Part shown: in pieces, positions 25,690-34,151 of the stretch
How positions within the stretch are numbered: the stretch's first letter is position 1
Layout: the number at the start of each line of letters is the position of its first letter
DNA from: Pseudomonadota bacterium
GTDB taxonomy: Bacteria; Desulfobacterota; Anaeroferrophillalia; Anaeroferrophillales; Anaeroferrophillaceae
Length of the DNA stretch: 49,679 bases
Assembly (NCBI GenBank): GCA_034660915.1
Contig: JAYEKE010000032.1
Coordinates: forward strand, 1-49,679
Reading direction: 5' to 3'
The notes under the pieces: model-generated
What the model saw: only the letters and a program-made list of their open reading frames with translations
Databases searched by the model: none
What the model was told of the DNA's origin: nothing
Program-made: the position numbers and the translations under genes

Positions 25690-26556
25690 GTGGCTAAAAC
25701 GCGAAAAATACCGCATTTTCTGGCTTCCGAAATATCCTTACCGGCTCCTGGAAACGCGCTTTTCCATATAATCCCGGTGCCTTATGAAAAAAGTGTTTCC
25801 TATGGAACCGGTACCGCCCAAGGGCCGGCGGCTATCCTGGAAAGCTCGCAACAGCTTGAGCTTTTTGATGGTACTGGCATTCCGGCCGAGCATGGTATTT
25901 ATACCCATTCGCCCATCGACTGCAAAGACAGCGCTGAAATTGTGCTGCATAAGATAGCAGATATTGTCTCAGAGGTATTAGATCTTGAAAAATTTCCTGT
26001 ACTGCTCGGTGGCGAGCACACGATTAGTGCCGGGGCTTTTACCGCCATCAAAAAAAACTGCGACGACATCGGAATTGTTCAGTTTGATGCCCATGCTGAC
26101 CTGCGCGACACTTATGAAGGAACGACCAACAGCCATGCCTGCGTGATGCACCGGGCTCTGGACATGAATATCCCTGTTTTTCAGATCGGTGTGCGCAGCC
26201 TTTCATATGATGAACATTTGCTCAGAGAAAAACTTAATATCGGCCACCTTGATGCGGCAATCATAAATAAGTTCGGTATACCAGATTCTATTCTACCGCC
26301 GGATTTCCCGGACAAGATTTACCTTACTTTTGACGTGGACGCTTTTGATCCATCTATTATGCCGGCCACGGGGACCCCGGAACCCGGGGGGCTGAACTGG
26401 TATCAGACCTTCCAGATGCTTGAATCCATAATTACCGGCCGCAATATAATCGGACTTGATGTAGTAGAACTGGCGCCCATTGACGGCATGCACGCACCGG
26501 ATTTCAGTATGGCCCGCTTTATTTACAACCTGTTTGGTGCCATGGTCAGAAAATAA
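25690..26556 (+). CDS. speB: agmatinase (ureohydrolase family)
   Basis: Binuclear manganese hydrolase turning agmatine into putrescine and urea; 288 residues. Metal ligands are visible in LLGGEHTISAG (His), VQFDAHADLRDTYEG (Asp, His, Asp) and LTFDVDAFDPSIMPATGTPE (two Asp). The N-terminal YEKSVSYGTGTAQGPAAILE is typical of agmatinases of this group. The start is GTG 25690 with GGAG six bases before, 8 bp after the nspC stop; an ATG at 25688 is out of frame. It closes the arginine-to-putrescine route begun by speA. Confidence 0.92.
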   Translation: MAKTRKIPHFLASEISLPAPGNALFHIIPVPYEKSVSYGTGTAQGPAAILESSQQLELFDGTGIPAEHGIYTHSPIDCKDSAEIVLHKIADIVSEVLDLEKFPVLLGGEHTISAGAFTAIKKNCDDIGIVQFDAHADLRDTYEGTTNSHACVMHRALDMNIPVFQIGVRSLSYDEHLLREKLNIGHLDAAIINKFGIPDSILPPDFPDKIYLTFDVDAFDPSIMPATGTPEPGGLNWYQTFQMLESIITGRNIIGLDVVELAPIDGMHAPDFSMARFIYNLFGAMVRK

Positions 26557-26620
26557 AAGGAGATAATCTTTCACAGAGAAAAACAAATACAAAAATTAAA
26601 TGCTTGGAAACGGAGAATTT

Positions 26621-28174
26621 ATGAATGAAGCAGATCAACCGGAATATAAATTAAAACTAAGAAAATTAACGTTCGATGATTATCCCAACATTAAACAGAT
26701 TATGGATCGTGTATATTCGGGGTTGGGTGGGGCCTGGGAACCGGAAGAATATCGCAGGCTAATCGAGTATTTTCCTGAAGGACAAATCTGTATCGAGGAT
26801 AAAGGCAGGGTTGTGGCCGCGGCCCTTGCCATCCTGGTCAATTCGGAAGAATTTGAGAACCGCCGGCATACCTATGAAGATCTTGTAGATGGCGGCAAAA
26901 TGACAGGTCATGATCCGCAGGGGAATGCTTTGTACGGGGTGGACCTCTTTGTTGACCCTGATTATCGAGGCATGCGGTTGGGCCGGCGTCTGTATAATGC
27001 CCGCAAGGAATTGTGCGAAACGCTGAATTTGAAAAGCATTATCTTCGGCGGCCGGATTCCTGGTTACGGTAAATATTCCGATTCCATGACCCCTTCTGAC
27101 TACATTAAAAAAGTCAAAACCAACGAAATATATGATCAGGTTTTGTCTTTTCAGCTTTCTAATGATTTTCACTTTAAAAAGATATTAAAAAATTACATTC
27201 CTGAAGATTCCCTGTCAGATTCCTACGGGGTGTTGATGGAGTGGAATAATATTTATTATGAAAAAAGACAGAAGCTTTTCGGTGGCAGAAAATCATACCC
27301 GCGTATCGGGGTGGTGCAATGGCAGATGCGGCCGTTTAACAACACTGATGATTTTCTGCAGCAGGTGGAATTTTTTGTTGATGCCATGGCCGGTTATAAA
27401 TGTGATCTGGTTTTATTTCCTGAGTTGCTCAATGCGCCGATTTTGAAAAATTTCAACCAGGAAAATCCGGCCGAGGCCATGCGATCCCTGGCTGAATATA
27501 CAGATGACATTCGCGCCGCTTTTGTCAATCTGGCCATTACCTACAATATCAATATTATCGCGGGTAGTATGCCTCAGATACAAGATGATTCTCTGTATAA
27601 TGTTTCGTATCTATGCCGGCGGGATGGTACCAGTGACGCGCAGTACAAGCTGCACATCACGCCTGATGAATCCCAATACTGGGGGTTGAAGGGCGGAGAT
27701 ATGCTGCGGATATTTGATACCGACATCGGTAAAATTGGTGTCCTCATCTGCTACGACGTCGAGTTTCCGGAACTTGCGAGACATCTTGCGGACAAGGGAA
27801 TGACCATGCTGTTCGTACCATACTGGACGGATACCAAAAATGCCTATCTCCGGGTCCGGCGATGCGCCCAGTCGCGGGCCATCGAAAATGAATGTTATGT
27901 GGCGATTTCCGGCAGTGTCGGAAATTTGCCAAAGGTTGAAAATATGGATATTCAGTATTCGCAGTCAGCGGTGTTTACCCCGTCTGATTTTGCTTTTCCG
28001 CATGATGCCATTGCTGCTGAAGCGACACCCAACACCGAAATGACGTTGATGGTGGACCTGGATCTTGATTTACTGAAAGAATTGCGTCAGCAGGGCAGCG
28101 TTCGAAATCTTGAAAGCCGCAGAAAAGAGTTATATGAGATTGTTTGGAAGCTGGAGGAAGCGGGAGAAGGATAG
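26621..28174 (+). CDS. bifunctional GNAT acetyltransferase / carbon-nitrogen hydrolase
   Basis: Two domains in 517 residues. Residues about 10-215 are a GNAT N-acetyltransferase (LRKLTFDDYPNIKQIMDRVY; acetyl-CoA loop in VDPDYRGMRLGRRLYNARKE). Residues about 225-500 are a nitrilase-superfamily hydrolase with triad Glu 268 (LVLFPELLNAP), Lys 343 (QYKLHITPDE) and Cys 377 (GVLICYDVEFPE). Proteins of this layout (YhcX type) are known but poorly characterised. As the last gene of the polyamine operon it may acetylate or hydrolyse a polyamine derivative; this is inference. I start at ATG 26621 (GGAG five bases upstream), not ATG 26600. Confidence 0.85.
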   Translation: MNEADQPEYKLKLRKLTFDDYPNIKQIMDRVYSGLGGAWEPEEYRRLIEYFPEGQICIEDKGRVVAAALAILVNSEEFENRRHTYEDLVDGGKMTGHDPQGNALYGVDLFVDPDYRGMRLGRRLYNARKELCETLNLKSIIFGGRIPGYGKYSDSMTPSDYIKKVKTNEIYDQVLSFQLSNDFHFKKILKNYIPEDSLSDSYGVLMEWNNIYYEKRQKLFGGRKSYPRIGVVQWQMRPFNNTDDFLQQVEFFVDAMAGYKCDLVLFPELLNAPILKNFNQENPAEAMRSLAEYTDDIRAAFVNLAITYNINIIAGSMPQIQDDSLYNVSYLCRRDGTSDAQYKLHITPDESQYWGLKGGDMLRIFDTDIGKIGVLICYDVEFPELARHLADKGMTMLFVPYWTDTKNAYLRVRRCAQSRAIENECYVAISGSVGNLPKVENMDIQYSQSAVFTPSDFAFPHDAIAAEATPNTEMTLMVDLDLDLLKELRQQGSVRNLESRRKELYEIVWKLEEAGEG

Positions 28175-28224
28175 CCATTCTGTTCATGGCCGGCTGCCGA
28201 TAAAAACCTTTCCGGAAAAAATAG

Positions 28225-28275
28225 TTGACCTATGGGATTTATTTGTTATATTTGCATATATATTAAAGTATTTAA
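28225..28275 (+). promoter_or_regulatory. putative promoter and ArsR-type operator
   Basis: TTGACC (28225-28230), a 16-bp spacer and TATATT (28247-28252) make a plausible promoter. Directly downstream lies an AT-rich near-palindrome (ATTTGCATATATATTAAAGT) of the sort ArsR proteins bind. Predicted to drive the arsR, octahaem cytochrome and cytochrome b operon. Inference from position and composition. Confidence 0.35.
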
Positions 28276-28383
28276 TTCATGGTTCCCTCAAGAGGATAAA
28301 CAGGATTGTTTCAACCTTGCCGGTGGGTGAGACTCCGGGGGGCGATAGTAAAATCACTTTTCGTAATTGTAAGAGGTCTTTTC

Positions 28384-28731
28384 ATGGTTAATAACAGCGA
28401 GGTATCAGCGGTGAAAAAACCGACTACCGGTATTGATATCTTTCGAATTCATGCCGCCTTTTGCACTATTTTTTCATCGCCTATTCGTTTGCAGCTGATG
28501 GACTTTCTGGGAAGTGGTGAAAAAACGGTTACCGAACTGGCGGCAGAATTGAATGTTTCGCTGGCAAATGTATCTCAGCACTTGCGCTTGATGCGTAGCC
28601 AGGGAGCGGTGGATACCCGGCGTGACGGAAGAACCATTTATTATCGGATTGCCAATCAAAAATTTTTGCGGGGGATTCAGACCGTACGGGAAGGCCTACT
28701 GGAAGAATTTAAAAAAAAGGGGGCATTGTAA
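28384..28731 (+). CDS. ArsR family winged-helix repressor
   Basis: Small transcription factor, 115 residues from ATG 28384 (AGAGG upstream). The winged helix shows FRIHAAFCTIFSSPIRLQLM, KTVTELAAELNVSLANVSQH (recognition helix) and LRLMRSQGAVDTRRDGRTIY. A single Cys (in AAFCTIF) precedes the recognition helix; no clear metal-binding Cys pair such as ELCVC is present, so it may sense redox state or sulfur species rather than arsenic. Its stop is one base before the start of the octahaem cytochrome gene, so it almost certainly controls that operon. The frame extends upstream to 28306 without a ribosome site. Confidence 0.85.
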   Translation: MVNNSEVSAVKKPTTGIDIFRIHAAFCTIFSSPIRLQLMDFLGSGEKTVTELAAELNVSLANVSQHLRLMRSQGAVDTRRDGRTIYYRIANQKFLRGIQTVREGLLEEFKKKGAL

Positions 28732-28732
28732 A

Positions 28733-30376
28733 ATGAAAATTTGTCTAAAGTTAATTGTCGCTATGGTTCTGGTATTCGTTTTCAGCCTGCCTGTCGGCAG
28801 ACACGGCCTGCCATGCCCGGCTGCTTACGGGGTGGCGCCAGAGAAAGAGGCGGTCACCGGCAAAAAAATTATGGTCCAACCGACTGCGGATCATCGGAAA
28901 TTCAAGCAGCTAAAAGAGGGGTTTAACCGGGGACCGGAGGTTACCAAAGCCTGCCTTACCTGTCATACCGAGGCGGCCAAACAGGTTCATGATACCATCC
29001 ATTGGACCTGGAGCAAGAACAAAAAAGGGCAGTTAAATAAAATGGGGAAAGCCTATACCCTCAACAGCTTCTGAATTACCCCGATTTCTAACTGGTGCAG
29101 GTGCACCAGCTGTCACGCTGGTTATGGCTGGAAGGATGAAAATTTTGATTTTACTTCTGAAGTCAATGTCGATTGTCTCGTTTGTCATGATAGCACCGGA
29201 ACTTACAAAAAATTTCCAACTGATTGCGGCCATCCGGCCTATGAAGAAAAAAAGTTCGGAAAAAAGATTTTTAAGCCGGTAAAGTTAGCTGAGGTTGCTC
29301 AGAATGTGGGTTTGCCCAGCCGGAAAAATTGTGGTGTCTGTCATTTCTATGGCGGGGGAACCGATGGAGTGAAACATGGTGATCTGGATTCATCCCTGTT
29401 CAGCCCCGATAAAAAGCTGGATGTCCATATGGCTGTCAAGGGTCCCAATTTTTCCTGTACGACTTGTCATACAACCGTGAATCACCATATAGTCGGCCGG
29501 TATTACTCTGATCCGGCCCCGGTGGTCCATGAACTGGCGTTGCCAAAAGATTATGGTAACCGTATTTCCTGTGAATCCTGTCACAGCCCTTCGCCCCATA
29601 AAGACAGTAAACTCAATGACCATACCGACAAAGTTGCCTGCCAGGCCTGCCATATTCCCCGCTATGCCCGGGGAGGGGTATATACCAAGATGTGGTGGGA
29701 TTGGTCTACCGCCGGTCAGTTTGATGAAAATGGTAAGATGATTGTCAAACGGGCAGCCAACGGAACCATAGCTTATCATACCAAGAAAGGCGATATGAGC
29801 TGGGCCAAAGATGTAAAGCCCGACTATGCCTGGTATAATGGCAAGATGGATTATCTCAGCCTGGCGGATACCTTTGATGATCGTCAGCCGGTATCCCTGA
29901 ACCGGCTTGAAGGCAGTTATGATGATCCAAAATCCCGGATTTTCCCCTTTAAGATATATCGGGGTAAACAGGTCTATGATCCCGCCGCAAAAACGCTGGT
30001 GATTCCCAAGCTTTTCGGCAAGAAGGGCAGCGGGGCTTACTGGGCCGAATATGACTGGGATAAAGCGGTTGTCGCCGGCATGCGGGAAGCCGGGGAACCA
30101 TACAGCGGCAAAATCGGGTTTGTGGAAACCAAAATGTTCTGGCCCATCACCCATATGGTGGCCCCAAAGGAAGAATCCCTCACGTGTGATGAATGTCACC
30201 GCCGTAATGGTCGCCTGGCCGCTTTGGCCGGTTTCTACCTGCCGGGACGGGATAAATCGGATTGGCTGGATACCCTTGGTTGGATTATGATCCTGCTGAC
30301 TCTGGTCGGAACGATTATCCATGCGGTGATAAGGATATATAGCCGGAATAAGCAGAAAAAGGAGCAGATAAAATGA
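28733..30376 (+). CDS. otr: octahaem c-type cytochrome, tetrathionate reductase family, predicted selenoprotein
   Basis: Exported octahaem cytochrome of the tetrathionate reductase (Otr) family, whose members reduce tetrathionate and also nitrite or hydroxylamine in vitro. 547 codons, interrupted by one in-frame TGA at codon 114 (29072-29074). Read through, there are eight CxxCH motifs (residues 74, 124, 148, 200, 242, 280, 303, 485); motifs two and three lie after the TGA and before any plausible restart. The signal peptide is residues 1-33, a C-terminal membrane helix about 515-534. The TGA follows LNSF, where I recall homologues having NNFC with the active-site Cys. VKHGDLDSS (Lys 214) looks like the unusual lysine haem-ligand region. 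A hairpin starts 17 nt past the TGA. Ends in an ATGA overlap with the cytochrome b gene. Alternative: a nonsense mutation or sequencing error. Confidence 0.8.
28785..28807. repeat. 23-bp fragment shared with repeat R1 in the signal-peptide region
   Basis: Positions 28785-28807 (GCCTGCCTGTCGGCAGACAC and three more bases) are identical to 31554-31576 inside R1 copy b, and nearly match the complement of a stretch in copy c near 37047. It encodes LPVGRHG at the end of the cytochrome signal peptide. Confidence 0.5.
29075..29109 (+). promoter_or_regulatory. candidate bacterial SECIS element of the octahaem cytochrome
   Basis: After the TGA come 17 nt, then a perfect 7-bp stem CTGGTGC/GCACCAG (29092-29098, 29103-29109) with loop AGGT. 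The loop begins 24 nt after the TGA, within the 16-37 nt window I know for bacterial SECIS elements, and has the apical G. The core GCAGGT resembles the E. coli fdhF element (GCAGGUCUGC). Folding and SelB binding are predicted, not shown. Confidence 0.6.
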
Positions 30377-30969
30377 AGATGAAAATTCAAATGTACGCGC
30401 GTTTTGAAAGGCTCTGGCACTGGCTGCAGGCTTTCCTGGTCATCATGCTGTTGATAACCGGCTTTGAAATTCACGGATCGCTGAAACTGCTGGGGTTTGC
30501 TAAAGCGCACCAGGTCCATCTTTTCTGCGGCTGGGCTTTACTTATCCTCACTATCTTTGCCATCTTCTGGCATGCGACCACCGGGGAGTGGAAACAATAT
30601 ATTCCCACCTTAAAAAATCTGGATACAATAGCCAGATACTATGTCTGCGATATTTTCAAGGGAGAGCCTCATCCTCATTGCAAAACCAGGGAGCAGAAGC
30701 TGAATCCTCTGCAACGGCTTTCCTACCTGGCTTTGAAAATTTTTATCATGCCGCTGCAACTGCTCAGTGGTCTTTGGTATTACTACTATAATCAATGGCC
30801 GGCTTTCGGTTTAAGCGGCAACCTTGAGACCGCGGCTGTGGTACATACCGCGGCTGCATTCATGGTTTTAGCTTTCCTTGTTATTCACACCTATTTATCA
30901 ACCACGGGCGGTACCGTTCTATCCTATACCAAGGCCATGCTGACTGGCTGGGAGGAAGCTGAGGACTGA
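30373..30969 (+). CDS. membrane cytochrome b (b561/thiosulfate-reductase gamma type)
   Basis: Dihaem cytochrome b, 198 residues, four transmembrane helices: about 18-38 (LQAFLVIMLLITGFEIHGSL), 52-70 (HLFCGWALLILTIFAIFWHA), 112-135 (YLALKIFIMPLQLLSGLWYY) and 155-175 (VVHTAAAFMVLAFLVIHTYL). Candidate haem-ligand His: His 14 (RLWHWLQAF), His 50, His 66, His 156 and His 170. It likely takes electrons from the quinone pool to the membrane-anchored octahaem cytochrome encoded just before, with which it shares an ATGA overlap. Similar subunits serve formate dehydrogenase and thiosulfate reductase. Confidence 0.85.
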   Translation: MKMKIQMYARFERLWHWLQAFLVIMLLITGFEIHGSLKLLGFAKAHQVHLFCGWALLILTIFAIFWHATTGEWKQYIPTLKNLDTIARYYVCDIFKGEPHPHCKTREQKLNPLQRLSYLALKIFIMPLQLLSGLWYYYYNQWPAFGLSGNLETAAVVHTAAAFMVLAFLVIHTYLSTTGGTVLSYTKAMLTGWEEAED

Positions 30970-31448
30970 AAAATACCAAAGGTCTACGGTTGCTGTGAAA
31001 ATATATTTTTGGCCGGTGGTGATTTTGGCGATTTGCTGAAAGAGCTGCCGGCTTTTTTGTTTTACCTAAGTTAAGCGATTAGCTGTTAACTATCAGCGTT
31101 TAGCCCTGAAAAATAAAGGCGTTACGTTAATGAGAAATAACACCCAACGGGTGAAAGTTTGTAAGTAAATATTCGACTTTGTCTATAGATTGACAAATTT
31201 TTATTATTTCTCACAGAGACACGGAGTCACAGAGGGCAAATGACTCGGGTTCTCTGTGACTTTGTGCCTCTGTGAGAGTATTTTTATCTTTTCTGAAAAC
31301 GTAGTCGAATGTTTACGTTTGTAATAGTAAAACATCCTGTAATCATTAAACTAATAGCTAACCGCTAAAGGCTAATCGCTCAGTTTAGGTTTTAGTAATA
31401 TGTCAACTGTATGAGTTATGAAAACAGCTTGAAAAAATTTGTTTTTAA

Positions 31449-31598
31449 GGATGTTCCGGCATGGCTCTCGCTCATTCTCGCTGCACATCGTGTGCAGCTC
31501 CGAGGTGCCCGCCGCGAATCACCGTCGTGGTGATTCGTTCGGCGGTCAATGCCGCCTGCCTGTCGGCAGACACGGCTGTGAGCCAAGCCCAAATATCC
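31449..31598. repeat. dispersed repeat R1, copy b
   Basis: Inverted orientation relative to copies a and c. Starts GGATGTTCCGGCATGGCTCT and ends in the complement of the other terminus (AGCCAAGCCCAAATATCC). Interior TTCGCGG/CCGCGAA and GCCTGCCTGTCGGCAGACAC motifs are shared with copy c. Confidence 0.6.
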
Positions 31599-31702
31599 TG
31601 ATAATGTCTCCTGGCAACACAAGTCAGAAAGTTGAGGTGATATCCTTAATATGGAGAGATTGTCATTGCGGAATAACCCCTCGATGTTATATAGTTCGTG
31701 TT

Positions 31703-31728
31703 CATCCGGAAACATCAGTTTCCGGATG
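31703..31728. repeat. hairpin repeat R4, copy b
   Basis: Arms CATCCGGAAAC and GTTTCCGGATG around ATCA; matches 23323-23348. Confidence 0.5.
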
Positions 31729-31820
31729 GAAACTAGTTCCACTGAACTCGATATGGGGACAGAATTTAATTCTGTCCCATTGCGAAGCAGGGCGAAACTC
31801 AGATGGAGGTTTTGACAGTT

Positions 31821-33842
31821 ATGGACGAACAAGGAATGCAGATAGCGCAGGAATCTATCAATACCATCCGGATGCTGGCAGTTGATGCCATCCAGAAAGC
31901 TAATTCCGGTCATCCGGGAATGCCCATGGGAGCGGCGCCCATGGCGTATGTCCTCTGGCAGCAATTTCTCAATCATAATCCGGCAAACCCGAAATGGCCT
32001 AATCGTGACCGTTTTATCCTTTCGGCCGGCCATGGCTCCATGTTGCTTTATGCCCTGCTGCATCTGAGTGGCTATGATATTTCCCTGGATGATTTGGAGA
32101 ATTTCCGCCAATGGGGCAGCAAAACCCCCGGCCATCCGGAATTCGGCCATACCCCCGGAGTGGAAATGACCACCGGCCCCCTGGGGCAGGGATTGGCTTC
32201 CGGAGTAGGCATGGCGATGGCCGAGCGACATCTGGCCAGCCGGTTTAACCGGCCGGGATTTCCCCTGGTTGATCATTCTACTTATGTTATTGTTGGTGAC
32301 GGTGATTTAATGGAGGGGATTTCCCATGAAACCGCGTCTCTGGCCGGAACCCTGAAACTGGGAAAGCTTATTTGTCTCTACGATGACAACCATATCTCCA
32401 TTGAAGGCAGCACCGAGCTGGCGTTTACCGAGGATCGGGTGACCCGCTTTAATGCCTATGGCTGGCAGACCCTGGTGGTGGAAGACGGTAATGATCTGGA
32501 AGCTATTGCCGCCGCCATCCGGAGCGCCCATGATGATGACCGTCGACCATCTCTGATTGCCATCCGCACCCATATAGGCTATGGCAGTCCCCATAAACAG
32601 GATACCGCCAGTGCTCACGGTGAACCTCTGGGGATTGATGAAATCAAATTGACCAGGGAAAACCTTGCTTGGCCTTTCGATCGGACATTCTATGTGCCGG
32701 AAGAGGTGCGAAAACATTTCCCGCGGGCCTGCCGGCAGGGAGCAGAAAAAGAGCAGGCCTGGCATCAGCTGCTGGATCAGTATGGAAAAGAATATCCGGA
32801 TCTAGCCGGACAGTGGGAATCGATGGCAAACAGGGATCTTCCGGCAGATTGGGAAAACAATCTTCCCGATTTTCCGGTTGACGTCAAAGGCATGGCCACC
32901 CGGGCTGCTTCCGGCAAGGTTATTAACTCCCTGGCTCCCAGCATGCCGGCGCTCTTTGGGGGGTCTGCCGATCTTGCGCCTTCCAATAAGACCACGATCA
33001 GTAACTCTGCCGATTTTGCCGCCGGTCAGTATGATGGCCGCAATATTCATTTCGGGGTCAGGGAACATGGAATGGGGGCGATGTTGAACGGTATGTCCCT
33101 GCATGGCGGCACCATCCCCTATGGCGGCACTTTTCTGGTTTTTTCCGACTATATGAAACCGGCAATTCGCCTGGCCGCGATGATGGCCCGGCAGGTTATC
33201 TATGTTTTCACCCATGACAGTATTGGCTTGGGTGAGGATGGCCCCACCCATCAGCCCATCGAACATCTGGCCGCATTGAGAGCCATTCCCGGGTTAACGG
33301 TTATCCGGCCGGCCGATGCCAATGAAACGGCGGCGGCCTGGCAAGTTGCTTTACAGCAGCGAAGCGGTCCTACGGCCCTGATCCTGACCCGGCAGAATGT
33401 GCCAACCATGTCACTGGAGCGGAATTTTGTTTATGAGGGTGTTGCCCGGGGTGCCTATATTGTCAGTGGTCCGGCTACCGACCAGACGGAGATTATTCTT
33501 CTGGCAACCGGTTCGGAAGTTTCCCTGGCCCTGGAGGCCGGTAAATTACTTGGGCAGCAGGGTATTTCTTCCCGGGTGATCAGTATACCCTCCTGGGAAT
33601 TGTTTGATCAACAACCGGCGGCCTATCGTGAAAGTATTCTGCCATCATCAATTCCAATCCGAGTTAGCATTGAAGCCGGCGCAACCCAGGGTTGGCATCG
33701 TTATGTGGGGGATAAAGGGATCGCCATTGGTATCGATCATTTCGGCGCTTCAGCACCTTACCAGGTACTTTATAAAGAATTTGGCCTGACTGCCGACCAG
33801 ATTGTTAAGAAAGTACTGGCGGCACGCTTCCAAGTAACTTAA
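31821..33842 (+). CDS. tkt: transketolase
   Basis: Thiamine-diphosphate enzyme of the non-oxidative pentose phosphate pathway, 673 residues. Visible: [20 protein letters not shown], the ThDP-binding motif [20 protein letters not shown] with the metal-binding [25 protein letters not shown], the central [18 protein letters not shown] and [17 protein letters not shown]. The C-terminal domain follows ([22 protein letters not shown]). GGAGG at 31805-31809 is 11 bases before ATG 31821; ATG 31803 is in frame but precedes the ribosome site. Pgi and glucokinase genes follow, giving a small sugar-phosphate cluster. Confidence 0.93.
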   Translation: MDEQGMQIAQESINTIRMLAVDAIQKANSGHPGMPMGAAPMAYVLWQQFLNHNPANPKWPNRDRFILSAGHGSMLLYALLHLSGYDISLDDLENFRQWGSKTPGHPEFGHTPGVEMTTGPLGQGLASGVGMAMAERHLASRFNRPGFPLVDHSTYVIVGDGDLMEGISHETASLAGTLKLGKLICLYDDNHISIEGSTELAFTEDRVTRFNAYGWQTLVVEDGNDLEAIAAAIRSAHDDDRRPSLIAIRTHIGYGSPHKQDTASAHGEPLGIDEIKLTRENLAWPFDRTFYVPEEVRKHFPRACRQGAEKEQAWHQLLDQYGKEYPDLAGQWESMANRDLPADWENNLPDFPVDVKGMATRAASGKVINSLAPSMPALFGGSADLAPSNKTTISNSADFAAGQYDGRNIHFGVREHGMGAMLNGMSLHGGTIPYGGTFLVFSDYMKPAIRLAAMMARQVIYVFTHDSIGLGEDGPTHQPIEHLAALRAIPGLTVIRPADANETAAAWQVALQQRSGPTALILTRQNVPTMSLERNFVYEGVARGAYIVSGPATDQTEIILLATGSEVSLALEAGKLLGQQGISSRVISIPSWELFDQQPAAYRESILPSSIPIRVSIEAGATQGWHRYVGDKGIAIGIDHFGASAPYQVLYKEFGLTADQIVKKVLAARFQVT

Positions 33843-34151
33843 CGCTAAGTTATTGAATTTATTAGACCCAGCTTTTTGCATGATTTGACCAATTTTACCG
33901 GTAAATTTAGGTTTCTTTGTAACTGTTCAGTCAATTTGTTTAATTTTCTCGCAAAGCCGCAAAGACCGCGAAGAGTTCAACTTGCCATATCGTCAGTCAT
34001 TTTTCTTTGCGCTCTTTGCGTCTTGAATGAGCAAAGCGAACGGGCGCGAGACAAAAAAATTACGCTGAATGATTACGTTTCTTTATGATAAACTGCTGCC
34101 GAAGGCAGTGTGAAACGCTAATTTAATGGTCTCTTCCTGGAGGGTGGACTT
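33843..34151. repeat. intergenic repeat R5, copy a
   Basis: Between tkt and pgi. Positions 33928-34067 (CGCAAAGCCGCAAAGACCGC, GAAGAGTTCAACTTGCCATA and so on) recur at 39262-39401 with roughly 85-90% identity. An ACTGC/GCAGT hairpin follows near 34091. No gene seen. Confidence 0.55.

Larger units (their letters stand above)
30970..31820. other. long repeat-rich intergenic region
   Basis: No gene supported on either strand. Contents: a weak GCCGG/CCGGC plus T-run that may terminate the cytochrome operon (31010-31060); TTAGCGGTTAGC-like short repeats (31075-31100, 31355-31385); a CTCACAGAGACACGGAGTCA-type inverted repeat (31208-31279); R1 copy b (31449-31598); hairpin R4 copy b (31703-31728); and a perfect 23-bp palindrome (GGGACAGAATT arms, 31756-31778) just upstream of transketolase. 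Confidence 0.6.

Noticed and set aside
28312-28345. Possible riboswitch-like GC-rich segment upstream of arsR (GCCGGTGGGTGAGACTCCGG)
   Set aside because: It resembles fragments of known aptamers only superficially, and I could not build a complete conserved core.
29390-30322. 310-codon minus-strand frame
   Set aside because: Antisense shadow of the octahaem cytochrome gene; composition is a mirror of haem-rich coding sequence.
29306-30376. A separate heptahaem-or-fewer cytochrome gene starting at GTG 29306, beside a short gene 28733-29074
   Set aside because: No ribosome site or signal peptide at 29306, and two CxxCH motifs plus conserved family sequence lie between the TGA and 29306 in the same frame. 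One read-through gene explains everything.
31010-31060. Rho-independent terminator after the cytochrome b gene
   Set aside because: The GCCGG/CCGGC arms are short and nearly 30 nt apart; a T-run is present but the stem is too weak to call as a feature.
31416-32276. Long minus-strand reading frame (286 codons)
   Set aside because: It runs antisense through the transketolase gene and repeat R1, with no recognisable protein features.
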